Assembly: GCF_010092445.1 (NCBI RefSeq)
Contig: NZ_CP048031.1
Location: 992,001 to 1,056,000 of the forward strand
Length of the DNA: 64,000 bases
Reading direction: 5' to 3'
From: Shewanella sp. Arc9-LZ
GTDB lineage: Bacteria; Pseudomonadota; Gammaproteobacteria; Enterobacterales; Shewanellaceae
Translations under genes and position numbers: made by a program
The notes under the pieces: generated by a model
What the model saw: the letters and a program-made list of their open reading frames with translations, nothing else
Databases searched by the model: none
What the model was told of the DNA's origin: nothing
Part shown: positions 55,316-63,841 of the stretch, one piece after another
Numbering within the stretch: the first letter of the stretch is position 1
Layout: every line of letters begins with the position of its first letter

Positions 55316-55542
55316 GGGGAACCTTAATGTGTGAGATCCAGTTAGATCGTTATTAGAATTGGGCTGGTTTTTTGTGCTTGTAGATTATCACGTCTGATCT
55401 TTTTTGTGGTCTGTTAAGTGAGTAAAATCACATAATTGTTAGGTACTTTTACTCACCTCTCACTATTGTGTCATTGCTATGTGAACAATCGTATGGTGTA
55501 AATGCAAAATTATTATTGTTTAAATGTAAATCTCACAAACAA

Positions 55543-55567
55543 AAATGCGCAGCCTAAGCTACGCATT
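55543..55567 (-). terminator. terminator of the DUF1456 gene
   Basis: AATGCGCAGC and GCTACGCATT pair with one mismatch around CTAA. Reading the minus strand, a T-run (TTTTTG) follows. It lies 33 bp past the DUF1456 stop. Confidence 0.7.
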
Positions 55568-55599
55568 TATAAAGCATTATCTCAACAACTTGGCAGGTT

Positions 55600-56064
55600 T
55601 TACTTACCGCGATGTTTGATTGATAAACCTTTAACGAAATTTCTTAATACCTGGTCGCCACAAGGTTTATAGTTTTTATGATCAGGGTTACGGAATAGCG
55701 CACCTAGCTCAGATTTAGTCATTGAAAAATCTGCTAAAGCTAATGCGGCAATAATATCTTCTTCACGCATTTCAAGCGCAACGCGTAATTTTTTGAACAT
55801 AAGGTTGTTAGTCAATTGCTTTAAAGGTGCTGGTACTTCAGCTCCTGGCTTTAATCCACGATTTTGAATGATCAAACCATCTAAGAATTGACACATTAAT
55901 GTGTCATTACACGCTTGATAACCTTCTTCTTCCTCTTTTTTCAACAGCGCAATAATTTGCTCTGAAGACATGTCTACTTTGGCTTGGCTGAAAATGTTAA
56001 TCATTTTGGCATTTGAATAGTCAAACACAAAGCGAATACGGCGAAGAATATCATTGTTAATCAT
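55600..56064 (-). CDS. DUF1456 (YehS-like) protein
   Basis: About 154 residues in two related halves, each starting with NNDILRRIRFVFDYSN- or NNLMFKKLRVALEM-like helices and ending C-x-D-x-x-x-x-x-F-x-x-G-L, the DUF1456 pattern. Function is unknown. The frame extends to 56136, but ATG 56064 (MINND) has GAGAACC upstream and fits the family. It is a single-gene unit. Confidence 0.87.
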   Translation of the reverse strand: MINNDILRRIRFVFDYSNAKMINIFSQAKVDMSSEQIIALLKKEEEEGYQACNDTLMCQFLDGLIIQNRGLKPGAEVPAPLKQLTNNLMFKKLRVALEMREEDIIAALALADFSMTKSELGALFRNPDHKNYKPCGDQVLRNFVKGLSIKHRGK

Positions 56065-56194
56065 AAGGTTCTCTGGCGCGGATGCGCATAAATGGTTTAG
56101 GTCAATTGACGAAACACTAGTATAACGGGTAATCATTGATTAGTCAGATTAATCCTGCTTGAGCTGCAATCGATTTCTAACACTGCTAGGGACT

Positions 56195-56484
56195 GCTTAA
56201 AAAATGATAACAAGCGATAACAAGCGAACGCTGCGCTTACGGATAGAAGGGTCTAGCCTCTAGGCTCTGCTTGTCATCGCTTGATATCGCTCGTCACCGC
56301 TTGTCATCTCAGGAACAGCTTAAGACATGATAACAAGCGAAGGCAGCGCTTACGGATAGAAGGGTCTAGCCTCTAGGCTCTTGCTTGTCATCGCTCGTCA
56401 CCGCTTGTCATCTCAGGAACAGCTTAAAAAATGATAACAAGCGAACGCTGCGCTTACGGATAGAAGGGTCTAGCACCTAGGCTT
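56195..56484. repeat. tandem repeat array, ~2.5 units of 104-123 bp
   Basis: Unit A (56195-56317), B (56318-56421) and partial C (56422-56484) share GCTTAA, ATGATAACAAGCGAA, GCGCTTACGGATAGAAGGGTC and the palindrome AGCCTCTAGGCT. Unit A has an extra ATAACAAGCG. Inverted half-motifs (GATAACAAGC / GCTTGTCATC) allow folding. It ends 10 bp before the stop of the Nramp-like gene. No coding capacity. Confidence 0.9.
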
Positions 56485-56493
56485 TTAGTGAGA

Positions 56494-57759
56494 TTATTTT
56501 GTGAGATACCAATAAATAAACAAAATAGCGAAGCTAACTAAATACAATAAACCAATCCAAGACAATCCAACCATCACCCGGCCATAACGATGTTTTTTAG
56601 CCAAGGTGTCACTGGTCATTAAACGGAAGTTAAGCCAAGCAAAAATAACGGTAGTCATAAAGGCAAGGATCATCACAAATTCAAGCAGCGGTAATAAGGC
56701 GCCTTTAAAGAATAAAATGAGTAATAAACCCAGCGCGCTGATCCCGAGCATCACCTGGGTTAAATAACTGCGTGTGGACGTGTTGTTAGACAGTAATCGC
56801 CAGCCCATATCAAGTGTGCGGCTATAACCATCAATTACCGTCACTGTGGTGCTAAAAATACATAAAAACGCGACTATCCCAATGAGATAGCGGCTTTCAT
56901 TGCCCATAACTTGGCTATAGAGGGTGATCAATTGCGACGCAAATACCGCGCCAGAGTCAGAAAAACGCTCGCCACTGCCGTGCATCACTAATGCGCCTAA
57001 CGCTAAAAATATAATCGCCAGTAATGCCGTGGTGACATAGCCTAGATTAAAATCAAAAATAGCCTGCTTGGCGGTTACCGTTTGAGTTTTACGTTTTTCT
57101 ATTAACCATAATGAGTTCCAAGTACTGACCTCTATCGGAGCAGGCATCCAACCCATCATCGCCACTAAAAAACCGACATACGCCCATTGCCAAGGAGATT
57201 CGCCAACCACTGGAATGCCGAATCCGCTATGACGATTAAAAGCCAATGCCACGGCGACTAAGGTGGTTAACGTAAGAGCCAACATGATAATTTTGGTCAT
57301 TTTATCAAGTAGTTTGTAGTGGCCGAAAATTAATAATGCTAATGAGCTGACCAATACAATTAGCGCTAATACATCAATCGATAGCGGAATAAACTGGGTT
57401 AGCATGGCCGCCGTTAACATACATACCCCCGCCGTACTGGCAATGGCGGCAATAACATTAAGCCCCGTAAACAGCATCAAATACCCGCGGCCTTGCTTTT
57501 GATAACCGTGCAATAAACTCTCATCAGTTGCTGCTGTGTAGCGAGCGCCAGCGGCGAAGAAAGGATACTTAACGATATTGACTAATAAAATGAGCCACGC
57601 CAGTTGCCAACCAAATTCGGCACCCGCTCGAGTTGAGGCGACTAAGTGAGAAGCACCAATCGCGGCGGCGGCCATTAAGATCCCAGGTCCTGTGGCTTTA
57701 AACAGTGTGTTAACACGAGATACCCACGGTAAGGCTGATGCAGTTTGTTGATTAAGCAT
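56494..57759 (-). CDS. Nramp-family metal transporter, atypical
   Basis: 421 residues and about eleven membrane segments. It fits the Nramp superfamily (GAEFGWQLAWLILLVNIVKYPFF, GWMPAPIEVSTWNSLWLIEKRK). The canonical manganese ligands DPGN in helix 1 and MPHN in helix 6 are absent: helix 1 reads GPGILMAAAAIGASHL (24-39) and helix 6 GWMPAPIE (203-210). The substrate may therefore differ from Mn/Fe. It lies 12 bp after the PH-domain gene, so they are co-transcribed. Confidence 0.85.
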   Translation of the reverse strand: MLNQQTASALPWVSRVNTLFKATGPGILMAAAAIGASHLVASTRAGAEFGWQLAWLILLVNIVKYPFFAAGARYTAATDESLLHGYQKQGRGYLMLFTGLNVIAAIASTAGVCMLTAAMLTQFIPLSIDVLALIVLVSSLALLIFGHYKLLDKMTKIIMLALTLTTLVAVALAFNRHSGFGIPVVGESPWQWAYVGFLVAMMGWMPAPIEVSTWNSLWLIEKRKTQTVTAKQAIFDFNLGYVTTALLAIIFLALGALVMHGSGERFSDSGAVFASQLITLYSQVMGNESRYLIGIVAFLCIFSTTVTVIDGYSRTLDMGWRLLSNNTSTRSYLTQVMLGISALGLLLILFFKGALLPLLEFVMILAFMTTVIFAWLNFRLMTSDTLAKKHRYGRVMVGLSWIGLLYLVSFAILFIYWYLTK

Positions 57760-57771
57760 GTTAAAAAAGAC

Positions 57772-58311
57772 CTAGTTTGATTGTTTAGCGGTTAATGATT
57801 GTTCAATACGCAAAAGAGTAGCGTTCATTTGTTGTAGATTGTCGAGGATTAATGCATCGGTATTGGAGCGGGCCGATGTGTGGTCTTTCCGTTCAGTGAG
57901 TTGTGTTTTTTGTGCCAGTACTTGTGCTCTAAAATCGACTACATTTATGACGCCCGTTAAGTTAATTAACGCCCCAGCACCAGATTGCCCGGCGGTTTCT
58001 ACGGTAAGTTTATGTATGCTAAACATGCGCATGATGGGGCCTTGGATAAGCGCCATATCGGTGATTTTATCCAATGGAACGGTATTTTCTGTTCGAGTAA
58101 ACAACCCTTTGCGGACGATGAGTTTTTGCTCGGTTAATTCAGCACTCATGTTATTGATGTAACGCTTTGTCGCCAGTAATCCTAGGGGAAACCATAATAA
58201 TAACAATGGAATACCAACAACACTTAGGCAAAAGACTAAGCCGCCAGACAATAACCAGTACAGACCTAGGTTTGCATGAAAGTGGGCACTAACTAGCGTT
58301 TTTTCACTCAT
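57772..58311 (-). CDS. PH domain (bPH2, YdbS-like) membrane protein
   Basis: 179 residues. Two N-terminal membrane segments are followed by a bacterial PH domain (ELTEQKLIVRKGLFTRTENTVPLDKITDMALIQGPIMRMFSIHKLTVETAGQSGAGALINLTGV), and then a coiled C-terminal helix. Function is unknown. A strong ribosome-binding sequence GGAGG precedes the start. It is the first gene of a two-gene unit with the Nramp-like carrier. Confidence 0.85.
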   Translation of the reverse strand: MSEKTLVSAHFHANLGLYWLLSGGLVFCLSVVGIPLLLLWFPLGLLATKRYINNMSAELTEQKLIVRKGLFTRTENTVPLDKITDMALIQGPIMRMFSIHKLTVETAGQSGAGALINLTGVINVVDFRAQVLAQKTQLTERKDHTSARSNTDALILDNLQQMNATLLRIEQSLTAKQSN

Positions 58312-58534
58312 CTGACCTCCATATCAAAAGCATTTAAATTCACTTTTTTTAAGTATTTATTCTTGTTTAAGTAGCTGGTTACATTTACATTACGGGCTTG
58401 TGTTGACTTTGTTAAGAAATGACTTAACTTAGTTGCGTAAGTATAAATCCGCACGAGTTGCGCGTCGTTATAGCTTTAACGGCAGTGTGCAACAGTCAAG
58501 GATGTAAAACAATAAATTAACGTTAAGGATGATC

Positions 58535-61102
58535 ATGAAAAAAACTAACCTACTGCGTAGTGCTTGCGCTATCGCTATATCACTGTCCCTTGCCCCTATC
58601 GCATTCGTTTCTCAAGCTGCCGAAGCCGGTGCTGAATCAAAAGTTGAACGAATTGAAGTGACCGGTTCTCGTATCAAACGAACTGATATTGAAGGACCTT
58701 CGCCAGTACAATCGTTGAATAAAGACGATATCGCCAACATGGGTTTCGATAACCTACAACAATTGCTTGAGCGTATGCCTGCAAACGGTTCTGGTGCATT
58801 TTCTACTCGTGGAAACAGCCAAGACTCTACCGCTAACGGTGGTGCATCAATCAGTTTACGTGGCTTAGGGCCAGATGCCACTTTGGTACTTATCAATGGT
58901 CGCCGAGTGGGATCGAGTGCCTTTGCTGAAGGTATTTCGAATTCATTTGTTGATATCAACAATATCCCAGTATCAGCGATTGAGCGCATTGATATTCTTA
59001 AAGACGGTGCTTCAGCCATTTATGGTTCTGATGCTATCGCTGGTGTGGTTAACATCATATTAAGAAAAGATATCGAAGGGCTTGAAATTAACCTAGGTTA
59101 TGGTGATGACAGCGGTACGGGTTATGACGAAACCACAGCCAGCTTAGTGTGGGGCGTAAAAGCCGACAAAGGCAGTGCGTCAATTATTCTTGATTACTTT
59201 ACCAATGGCACCTTGTCAGCAAGCGATATGGGGCGTTTTGGCACCGCTAACCAATCACCTTACGGCGGTGAAGATTACCGTTCATCACGAGGCTTTCCAG
59301 GGTATTTTTATGTTAATGGTGTGAAAACTATCGATCCTGATTGCCCCGCTGAGAATGCCACAGCAAGTGGCAGTTGTTTGTTTGATTACGGTCCATACAA
59401 TTTAACCATTCCAACGTCTGAGCGTGTTGGTGCTATTGGCCAATTTGATTACATGCTCGGTGAAGATTTAACTGCATTTTTAGAGTTATCTGTACAACAT
59501 AACACCTCTGAAGCGGGTGGTGCACCAACGCCATTAGATGAAGATGCTGGTTTAACCGTGCCTGGTTCTCATCCTAACAACCCATTTGGACAAGACATTG
59601 ATATCGGCCGTTACCGTACAGTTGATGCTGGCGCTCGTCGTTGGGATATCGAATCAGATACTATGCGTATTGTTGCCGGTCTTCGCGGTGTAATAAACGA
59701 TTGGGACTGGGAAGTGTCAGCGCAACGTGGTCGCAGTGAATCAACTCAAACAGGCGATCGTTCACAAGGTTGGGTAAGAACCGATTACTTACAAGCCGAA
59801 ATTGATGCCGGTAACTACAATCCTTTTGGCGGCACGATTAACTCAGCAGATGTAATAGATCGCATCACCACAAGTCTAGTAAGACAAGGTAAGTCGAGCA
59901 TCACAGCTTATGATGCGAGTATTTCGGGCCATGCATTTACCATCGCAGATCGCGATATCATGATGGCTGCAGGTGCAGAGTATCGCGAAGAAAGCGTTAG
60001 TGACGTGCCAGATGAGCAGTTCCAGCGCGGTCTGATTTTTGGTACTGAAGCGGTGTCTGCATTTGGTTCACGTGATCAACATGCTGCCTATGTAGAATTA
60101 TCAATTCCTATTGCAGATAACTTTGAACTGCAGTTAGCGGGTCGTTATGACAGCTACAGTGACTTTGGTTCAACCACTAACCCTAAAATTGCCTTCCAAT
60201 GGGGCATTAGTGACGAGATAACTGCACGTGGTTCTTGGTCAACTGGTTTCCGTGCACCATCGTTAGCGCAAATAGGCTTAGGCCCATCTGAAAAAAGTGA
60301 CTTTTTAATTGATAGCTATCGTTGTGAAGCTGATAACGTAGATTGTGAGTTATTGGATTACAACTTTATATTTGCCGGTAACCCTAACCTTAAAGCTGAA
60401 GAGTCAGAGACTTGGAACGTCGGTATGATTTGGGCTCCAAGTCAGCAGTTTGATATTGGTGTTGATATGTACAATATCCTCCAAGATCACAAGATTGATT
60501 CACTGCAAAACCAGGTTCTTTATAATGAAAATTGTAATGATCAAAACAGTACGGTCTGTTTGCGAAATGCACCGCAAGCAGGTCAGACATTTGGTCCGCT
60601 TGATGTGATTAAATCTGGATTCGTCAATATTGGTTCACAAGAAGTTCAAGGTGTGGATTTATCAACTCATTATGGTCTTGAATTAAACCGCTATGGTGAC
60701 GTTAAGTTTGGTCTAGAATACAGTTACTTAATTAGCTTTGAAAAAGAAATTGATGGCGAGATCATTGATTACACTGGTGAGTATGAGTATCCACAACACC
60801 GCTGGTTAGCTACAACTAACTGGAACATGGATGACTTTGCCGCTAACGTTAACTTAAGTTACATCGGCGAGTTTGAAGATTTCAACGAAACCCGTACCGT
60901 TGATGCACAGCTGTTAGTTGATATGTCTGGTTCATATCGTTTCAATGACACGGTTAAGCTATCTGTAGGTGTTAATAACGTGTTTGATGAAGAGCCATCA
61001 TTTGCGATTGGTGATGGTGATGCTGACCTATATGGTTACGCAATGGGTGTACATAACCCATTAGGCCGTTATATTTATACTAAAGTCACAATGAAGTTCT
61101 AA
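58535..61102 (+). CDS. TonB-dependent receptor, large
   Basis: About 855 residues. A signal peptide (cut near VSQAAEA) is followed by a TonB-box-like VERIEVTGSRIKRTDIEG, a plug domain (NMGFDNLQQLLERMPANGSG...LRGLGPDATLVLINGRRV...SAIERIDILKDGASAIYGSDAIAGVVNIILRK) and a long beta-barrel ending in KVTMKF. Length and sequence suggest a receptor for a carbohydrate, peptide or siderophore; no neighbour tells which. ATG 58535 with AAGGA at 5 nt is preferred to 58529. A clear terminator follows. Confidence 0.9.
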   Translation: MKKTNLLRSACAIAISLSLAPIAFVSQAAEAGAESKVERIEVTGSRIKRTDIEGPSPVQSLNKDDIANMGFDNLQQLLERMPANGSGAFSTRGNSQDSTANGGASISLRGLGPDATLVLINGRRVGSSAFAEGISNSFVDINNIPVSAIERIDILKDGASAIYGSDAIAGVVNIILRKDIEGLEINLGYGDDSGTGYDETTASLVWGVKADKGSASIILDYFTNGTLSASDMGRFGTANQSPYGGEDYRSSRGFPGYFYVNGVKTIDPDCPAENATASGSCLFDYGPYNLTIPTSERVGAIGQFDYMLGEDLTAFLELSVQHNTSEAGGAPTPLDEDAGLTVPGSHPNNPFGQDIDIGRYRTVDAGARRWDIESDTMRIVAGLRGVINDWDWEVSAQRGRSESTQTGDRSQGWVRTDYLQAEIDAGNYNPFGGTINSADVIDRITTSLVRQGKSSITAYDASISGHAFTIADRDIMMAAGAEYREESVSDVPDEQFQRGLIFGTEAVSAFGSRDQHAAYVELSIPIADNFELQLAGRYDSYSDFGSTTNPKIAFQWGISDEITARGSWSTGFRAPSLAQIGLGPSEKSDFLIDSYRCEADNVDCELLDYNFIFAGNPNLKAEESETWNVGMIWAPSQQFDIGVDMYNILQDHKIDSLQNQVLYNENCNDQNSTVCLRNAPQAGQTFGPLDVIKSGFVNIGSQEVQGVDLSTHYGLELNRYGDVKFGLEYSYLISFEKEIDGEIIDYTGEYEYPQHRWLATTNWNMDDFAANVNLSYIGEFEDFNETRTVDAQLLVDMSGSYRFNDTVKLSVGVNNVFDEEPSFAIGDGDADLYGYAMGVHNPLGRYIYTKVTMKF

Positions 61103-61125
61103 TGACAACGTCATAAGATAACAAC

Positions 61126-61161
61126 AGCCACATTCACTTAAGGTGCAATGTGGCTTTTTTT
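61126..61161 (+). terminator. rho-independent terminator of the TonB receptor gene
   Basis: AGCCACATT (61126-61134) and AATGTGGCT (61147-61155) make a 9-bp stem followed by seven Ts. Confidence 0.9.
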
Positions 61162-61197
61162 ATTCTCATTAACCTCATCATACAAAATGGAGCCAAA

Positions 61198-61830
61198 ATG
61201 ATTACGTTATACGGAACCCAAAAAAGTCGTGCGCTACGCGTATCTTGGCTTTTAGAAGAGTTAGGTATTGCATGGCAGTTTTATGCTATCGATTTTGCTA
61301 ATGGTGAACATAAAAGTGACGCATTTTTAGCCCTTAACCCTAGTGGCAAAATGCCAGTACTCACAGAGGGTGATTTTGTGTTAAGCGAATCTGCGGCCAT
61401 TATGCGTTATTTAGCGGAAAAGTACGGCCAAGGTAAATGGTTGCCAAAACCGGGTACTCAAGAGTCTGCTATCCATGAACGCTGGATGAGTTTTGTCATT
61501 AGTGAGCTTGAACAACCGATTTGGAGTATTGCAAAGCATCGTTTTGCGTTGCCAAAAGAACTGCGTGTAGACACTATGTTTACTGTAGCTAAATGGGAGT
61601 TTGATCAGGCGACAGCTATTGCTGAAACTTGGATACCGGAGTCTGGGTTTGTATGTGGCAGCGAGCCAATGGTCGCCGATATACTATTAAGCCAAACATT
61701 AGGGTGGGCTTTGGGATTCAAGCAAGACATTCCGCCAAAGTTGTCAGCGTATCGTGATAGGCTAAAGCAACGTCCTGCTTTGGCTGCTGCGCTCGCCAAA
61801 ACAGTAGCACTTGCCGATGTCGCTAAATAA
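61198..61830 (+). CDS. glutathione S-transferase
   Basis: About 210 residues. The thioredoxin-like domain (YGTQKSRALRVSWLLEELGIAWQFY, NPSGKMPVL, LSESAAIMRYL) and helical C-domain are complete. The ATG at 61198 has GGAG at 6 nt; the upstream in-frame start at 61150 lies inside the preceding terminator and is rejected. It is an independent unit ending in a terminator. Confidence 0.9.
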   Translation: MITLYGTQKSRALRVSWLLEELGIAWQFYAIDFANGEHKSDAFLALNPSGKMPVLTEGDFVLSESAAIMRYLAEKYGQGKWLPKPGTQESAIHERWMSFVISELEQPIWSIAKHRFALPKELRVDTMFTVAKWEFDQATAIAETWIPESGFVCGSEPMVADILLSQTLGWALGFKQDIPPKLSAYRDRLKQRPALAAALAKTVALADVAK

Positions 61831-61839
61831 CCGTTATTA

Positions 61840-61864
61840 AAAAGGAAGCCCGAAGCTTCCTTTT
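61840..61864 (+). terminator. terminator of the GST gene
   Basis: AAAAGGAAGC and GCTTCCTTTT form a 10-bp stem with a 5-nt loop ending in a T-run. A- and T-runs on both sides let it serve the convergent minus-strand gene too. Confidence 0.85.
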
Positions 61865-61892
61865 AGTGATTGACTGTCAAAATAGAGGTTTT

Positions 61893-62393
61893 TTATAACT
61901 GAGTAGCGGCCCATTTTGCACGGCTTTCTCGGCTTTCGCTCATGCCGTTATCAGCACGATAAGCTTTATAGGCTTCGGCATCGAGCGCGACTAAGCTTAC
62001 ATCCACTTCAAGTACGAGTTTACATTCTTTTTTAATACGCCAAGCTGCGGCATTGTACAATTCAGTTAATGGTAAAGTGCTTAAAAATTCTGGATTGTAT
62101 TGGGTATATAGCGCTTGAGTCGGATACACCACAAAGGCTAACCGACGCTTAGGCTCTTTTTTAAATAGCTCTTCAATACCGTCAGAGGTGTTGAGCACTT
62201 GCATTTCGATAATATCATCGATTTCTAGTAACTTTTTTTGAGCCGGAATCGGTGCTTCTTTCTCGCCAGATTCCCATGCCATCACGTCTTCATTACTGGC
62301 TTTAGTGATGCTAGCAACCTGTTCAGTTGTTAGGCCTAAAGACTGACGTAAACATTGAATTTCAATTGCATTTAAACCGGTATTTTTCGACAT
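61893..62393 (-). CDS. DUF4447 family protein with helix-turn-helix
   Basis: About 166 residues. The N-terminal ~60 look like a Cro/YdiL-type helix-turn-helix ([34 protein letters not shown]), the rest matches DUF4447. It may bind DNA. The frame extends to 62465; ATG 62393 (MSKNT) has GAGA at an acceptable distance and fits the family start. It follows the SMI1/KNR4-type gene on the same strand, 92 bp apart. Confidence 0.82.
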   Translation of the reverse strand: MSKNTGLNAIEIQCLRQSLGLTTEQVASITKASNEDVMAWESGEKEAPIPAQKKLLEIDDIIEMQVLNTSDGIEELFKKEPKRRLAFVVYPTQALYTQYNPEFLSTLPLTELYNAAAWRIKKECKLVLEVDVSLVALDAEAYKAYRADNGMSESRESRAKWAATQL

Positions 62394-62484
62394 GATCGTT
62401 CTCATTGTTAGTGATAATTTGTTTGATAACCGTTTATTATCTCGCGTTGGGTTAGTTAACTCCAACCGAGGCTAATAAATAAGA

Positions 62485-62886
62485 TTATCGATTAAGCCAT
62501 ACGTCTTCGGCCCAATGCCAAAATGATTCCCATACTTTGTCGCTAAATCGGCCTTTTTTCCAAAACAACACTTGGCTTTCTTCATCAATACAATAAAAGC
62601 TATCACCGATTTGGCAAATGGCAATTTGTTCGCGAGGTAATCCAATAGACCAAGCATAACAAGCCACTTCAGGTAAGTAGGTATGTGAAGATGGATCGGC
62701 AGCGGTAACAGGTTCAAGCGTGCCATAAATAACATCGCTGCCATACAGTAAGAATTCTTTTAGATCGTTGGGTAAACCAATTAAGATCTGTTCTTCAACT
62801 TCTACAAGTTGCTCAAAAGTTGGCAATTCTAACGGCACCGGTACGGTTTCGCTTAATTCTTGTAGTTGTTCAATAATGTCATTCAT
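62485..62886 (-). CDS. SMI1/KNR4 family protein
   Basis: 133 residues. It shows the SMI1/KNR4 (SUKH) pattern: IEQLQELSE...LPTFEQLVEVEEQILIGLPNDLKEFLLYGSDV, then YLPEVACYAWSIGLPREQIAICQIGDSFYCIDEESQVLFW. Some members are immunity proteins to toxins; this one lacks a neighbouring toxin gene and is probably a housekeeping member. It is likely co-transcribed with the DUF4447 gene. Confidence 0.85.
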   Translation of the reverse strand: MNDIIEQLQELSETVPVPLELPTFEQLVEVEEQILIGLPNDLKEFLLYGSDVIYGTLEPVTAADPSSHTYLPEVACYAWSIGLPREQIAICQIGDSFYCIDEESQVLFWKKGRFSDKVWESFWHWAEDVWLNR

Positions 62887-62966
62887 CGCATTGTCCAGCA
62901 GATCGTTTTGTAATGGGCGCGAGTATAGCAGAAGTGATTGTTGCGGATCTTGTTTGGCAAAAAAAA

Positions 62967-62993
62967 AGCGCTCATATGAGCGCTAAAAGGGTG
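62967..62993 (-). terminator. rho-independent terminator of the RelA/SpoT-like gene
   Basis: AGCGCTCATATGAGCGCT (62967-62984) is a perfect 18-bp palindrome, followed on the minus strand by nine Ts. Confidence 0.9.
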
Positions 62994-63061
62994 GAAACTT
63001 ACTGTGATTAGAAAAACGTTAGGGGTTGTGAGTTATTCATAATAAAGATAGTTATCAGTAT

Positions 63062-63841
63062 TTATGCTACTTGTTGTTGTGAACTATATAAACTTTGACG
63101 TTTATAGCTTAACCACGCTTTATGATACTGCTTGTGCGAGTCTTGACGAAGCTTGGCTATCATGGCTTGCTCAATGTCATTTAAGTGTCTAGATGTGGCT
63201 TTCGCCTGAGACTCTATCTGTTGGATTTGCTCATAAACATGATGTTCAGGGCCACTTTTTATGTCGGCAATATCATTTAAATGAAATTGTACTTCAACCA
63301 CCATTTGGCTAACGGGTAATTTCACTAATACATTTAAATCACGATAACCTGACACTTTAGGATGAGAAAAACGATTTTTTAATTGCACAATTTCGGTGTA
63401 TTGGCTCAACTGTTGGTAACTTGATAGCAAGCTTTTTACGTCATAGGCCACCACACTTGCCCGTGCTATGTCGGTTAGTTGGCTGGCGTCGCCATTAAAT
63501 TTTGTTTGCACTTTTTGAGAGGCACGCTGATAACTTTTGGTCGCAGGAATAATGGTTTTAGTATTACTTGATTGGTCAATGAAGTGAAGTAGGTCAATCA
63601 GTTCTTGCTGCGCCGCCGGTGCCCGAGACATCAGAGTATGTAAGTTATCGGTATCTTGTGTCACCAAGTCGCTGTTGTGATCATAAAGCGCCATTAGCTG
63701 CTCAATATCATTAGATGATTTTTGGCTGAAGTCAGATGGCTGAGCTAGCTTGGTGTATTTAAGCTCGTTAGGCTGGGCAATAGCACCACGTGTAGACAGT
63801 AAAATTAAGAATATAAAGAAGGTACGAAACAGCTTATTCAT
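63062..63841 (-). CDS. exported protein with RelA/SpoT-like domain
   Basis: 259 residues. A clear Sec signal peptide (hydrophobic ~7-17, cut after GAIAQ) is followed by a helical region and a RelA/SpoT-like region. Motifs are LTDIARASVVAYDV (122-135), LKNRFSHPKVSGYRDLNVLV (154-173) and VEVQFHL (182-188), matching the nucleotide and catalytic strands of the (p)ppGpp synthetase fold (compare D-x-R, GYRSLH and EVQIRT). The Glu of EVQ is kept. A periplasmic location is unusual for an alarmone synthetase. GGAGC precedes the ATG. Function is unknown; it may be a toxin-like or degenerate domain. Confidence 0.75.
   Translation of the reverse strand: MNKLFRTFFIFLILLSTRGAIAQPNELKYTKLAQPSDFSQKSSNDIEQLMALYDHNSDLVTQDTDNLHTLMSRAPAAQQELIDLLHFIDQSSNTKTIIPATKSYQRASQKVQTKFNGDASQLTDIARASVVAYDVKSLLSSYQQLSQYTEIVQLKNRFSHPKVSGYRDLNVLVKLPVSQMVVEVQFHLNDIADIKSGPEHHVYEQIQQIESQAKATSRHLNDIEQAMIAKLRQDSHKQYHKAWLSYKRQSLYSSQQQVA

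Noticed and set aside
62485..62886. SMI1/KNR4 protein as an immunity protein for a contact toxin
   Set aside because: No toxin, Rhs or secretion gene lies in the neighbourhood.
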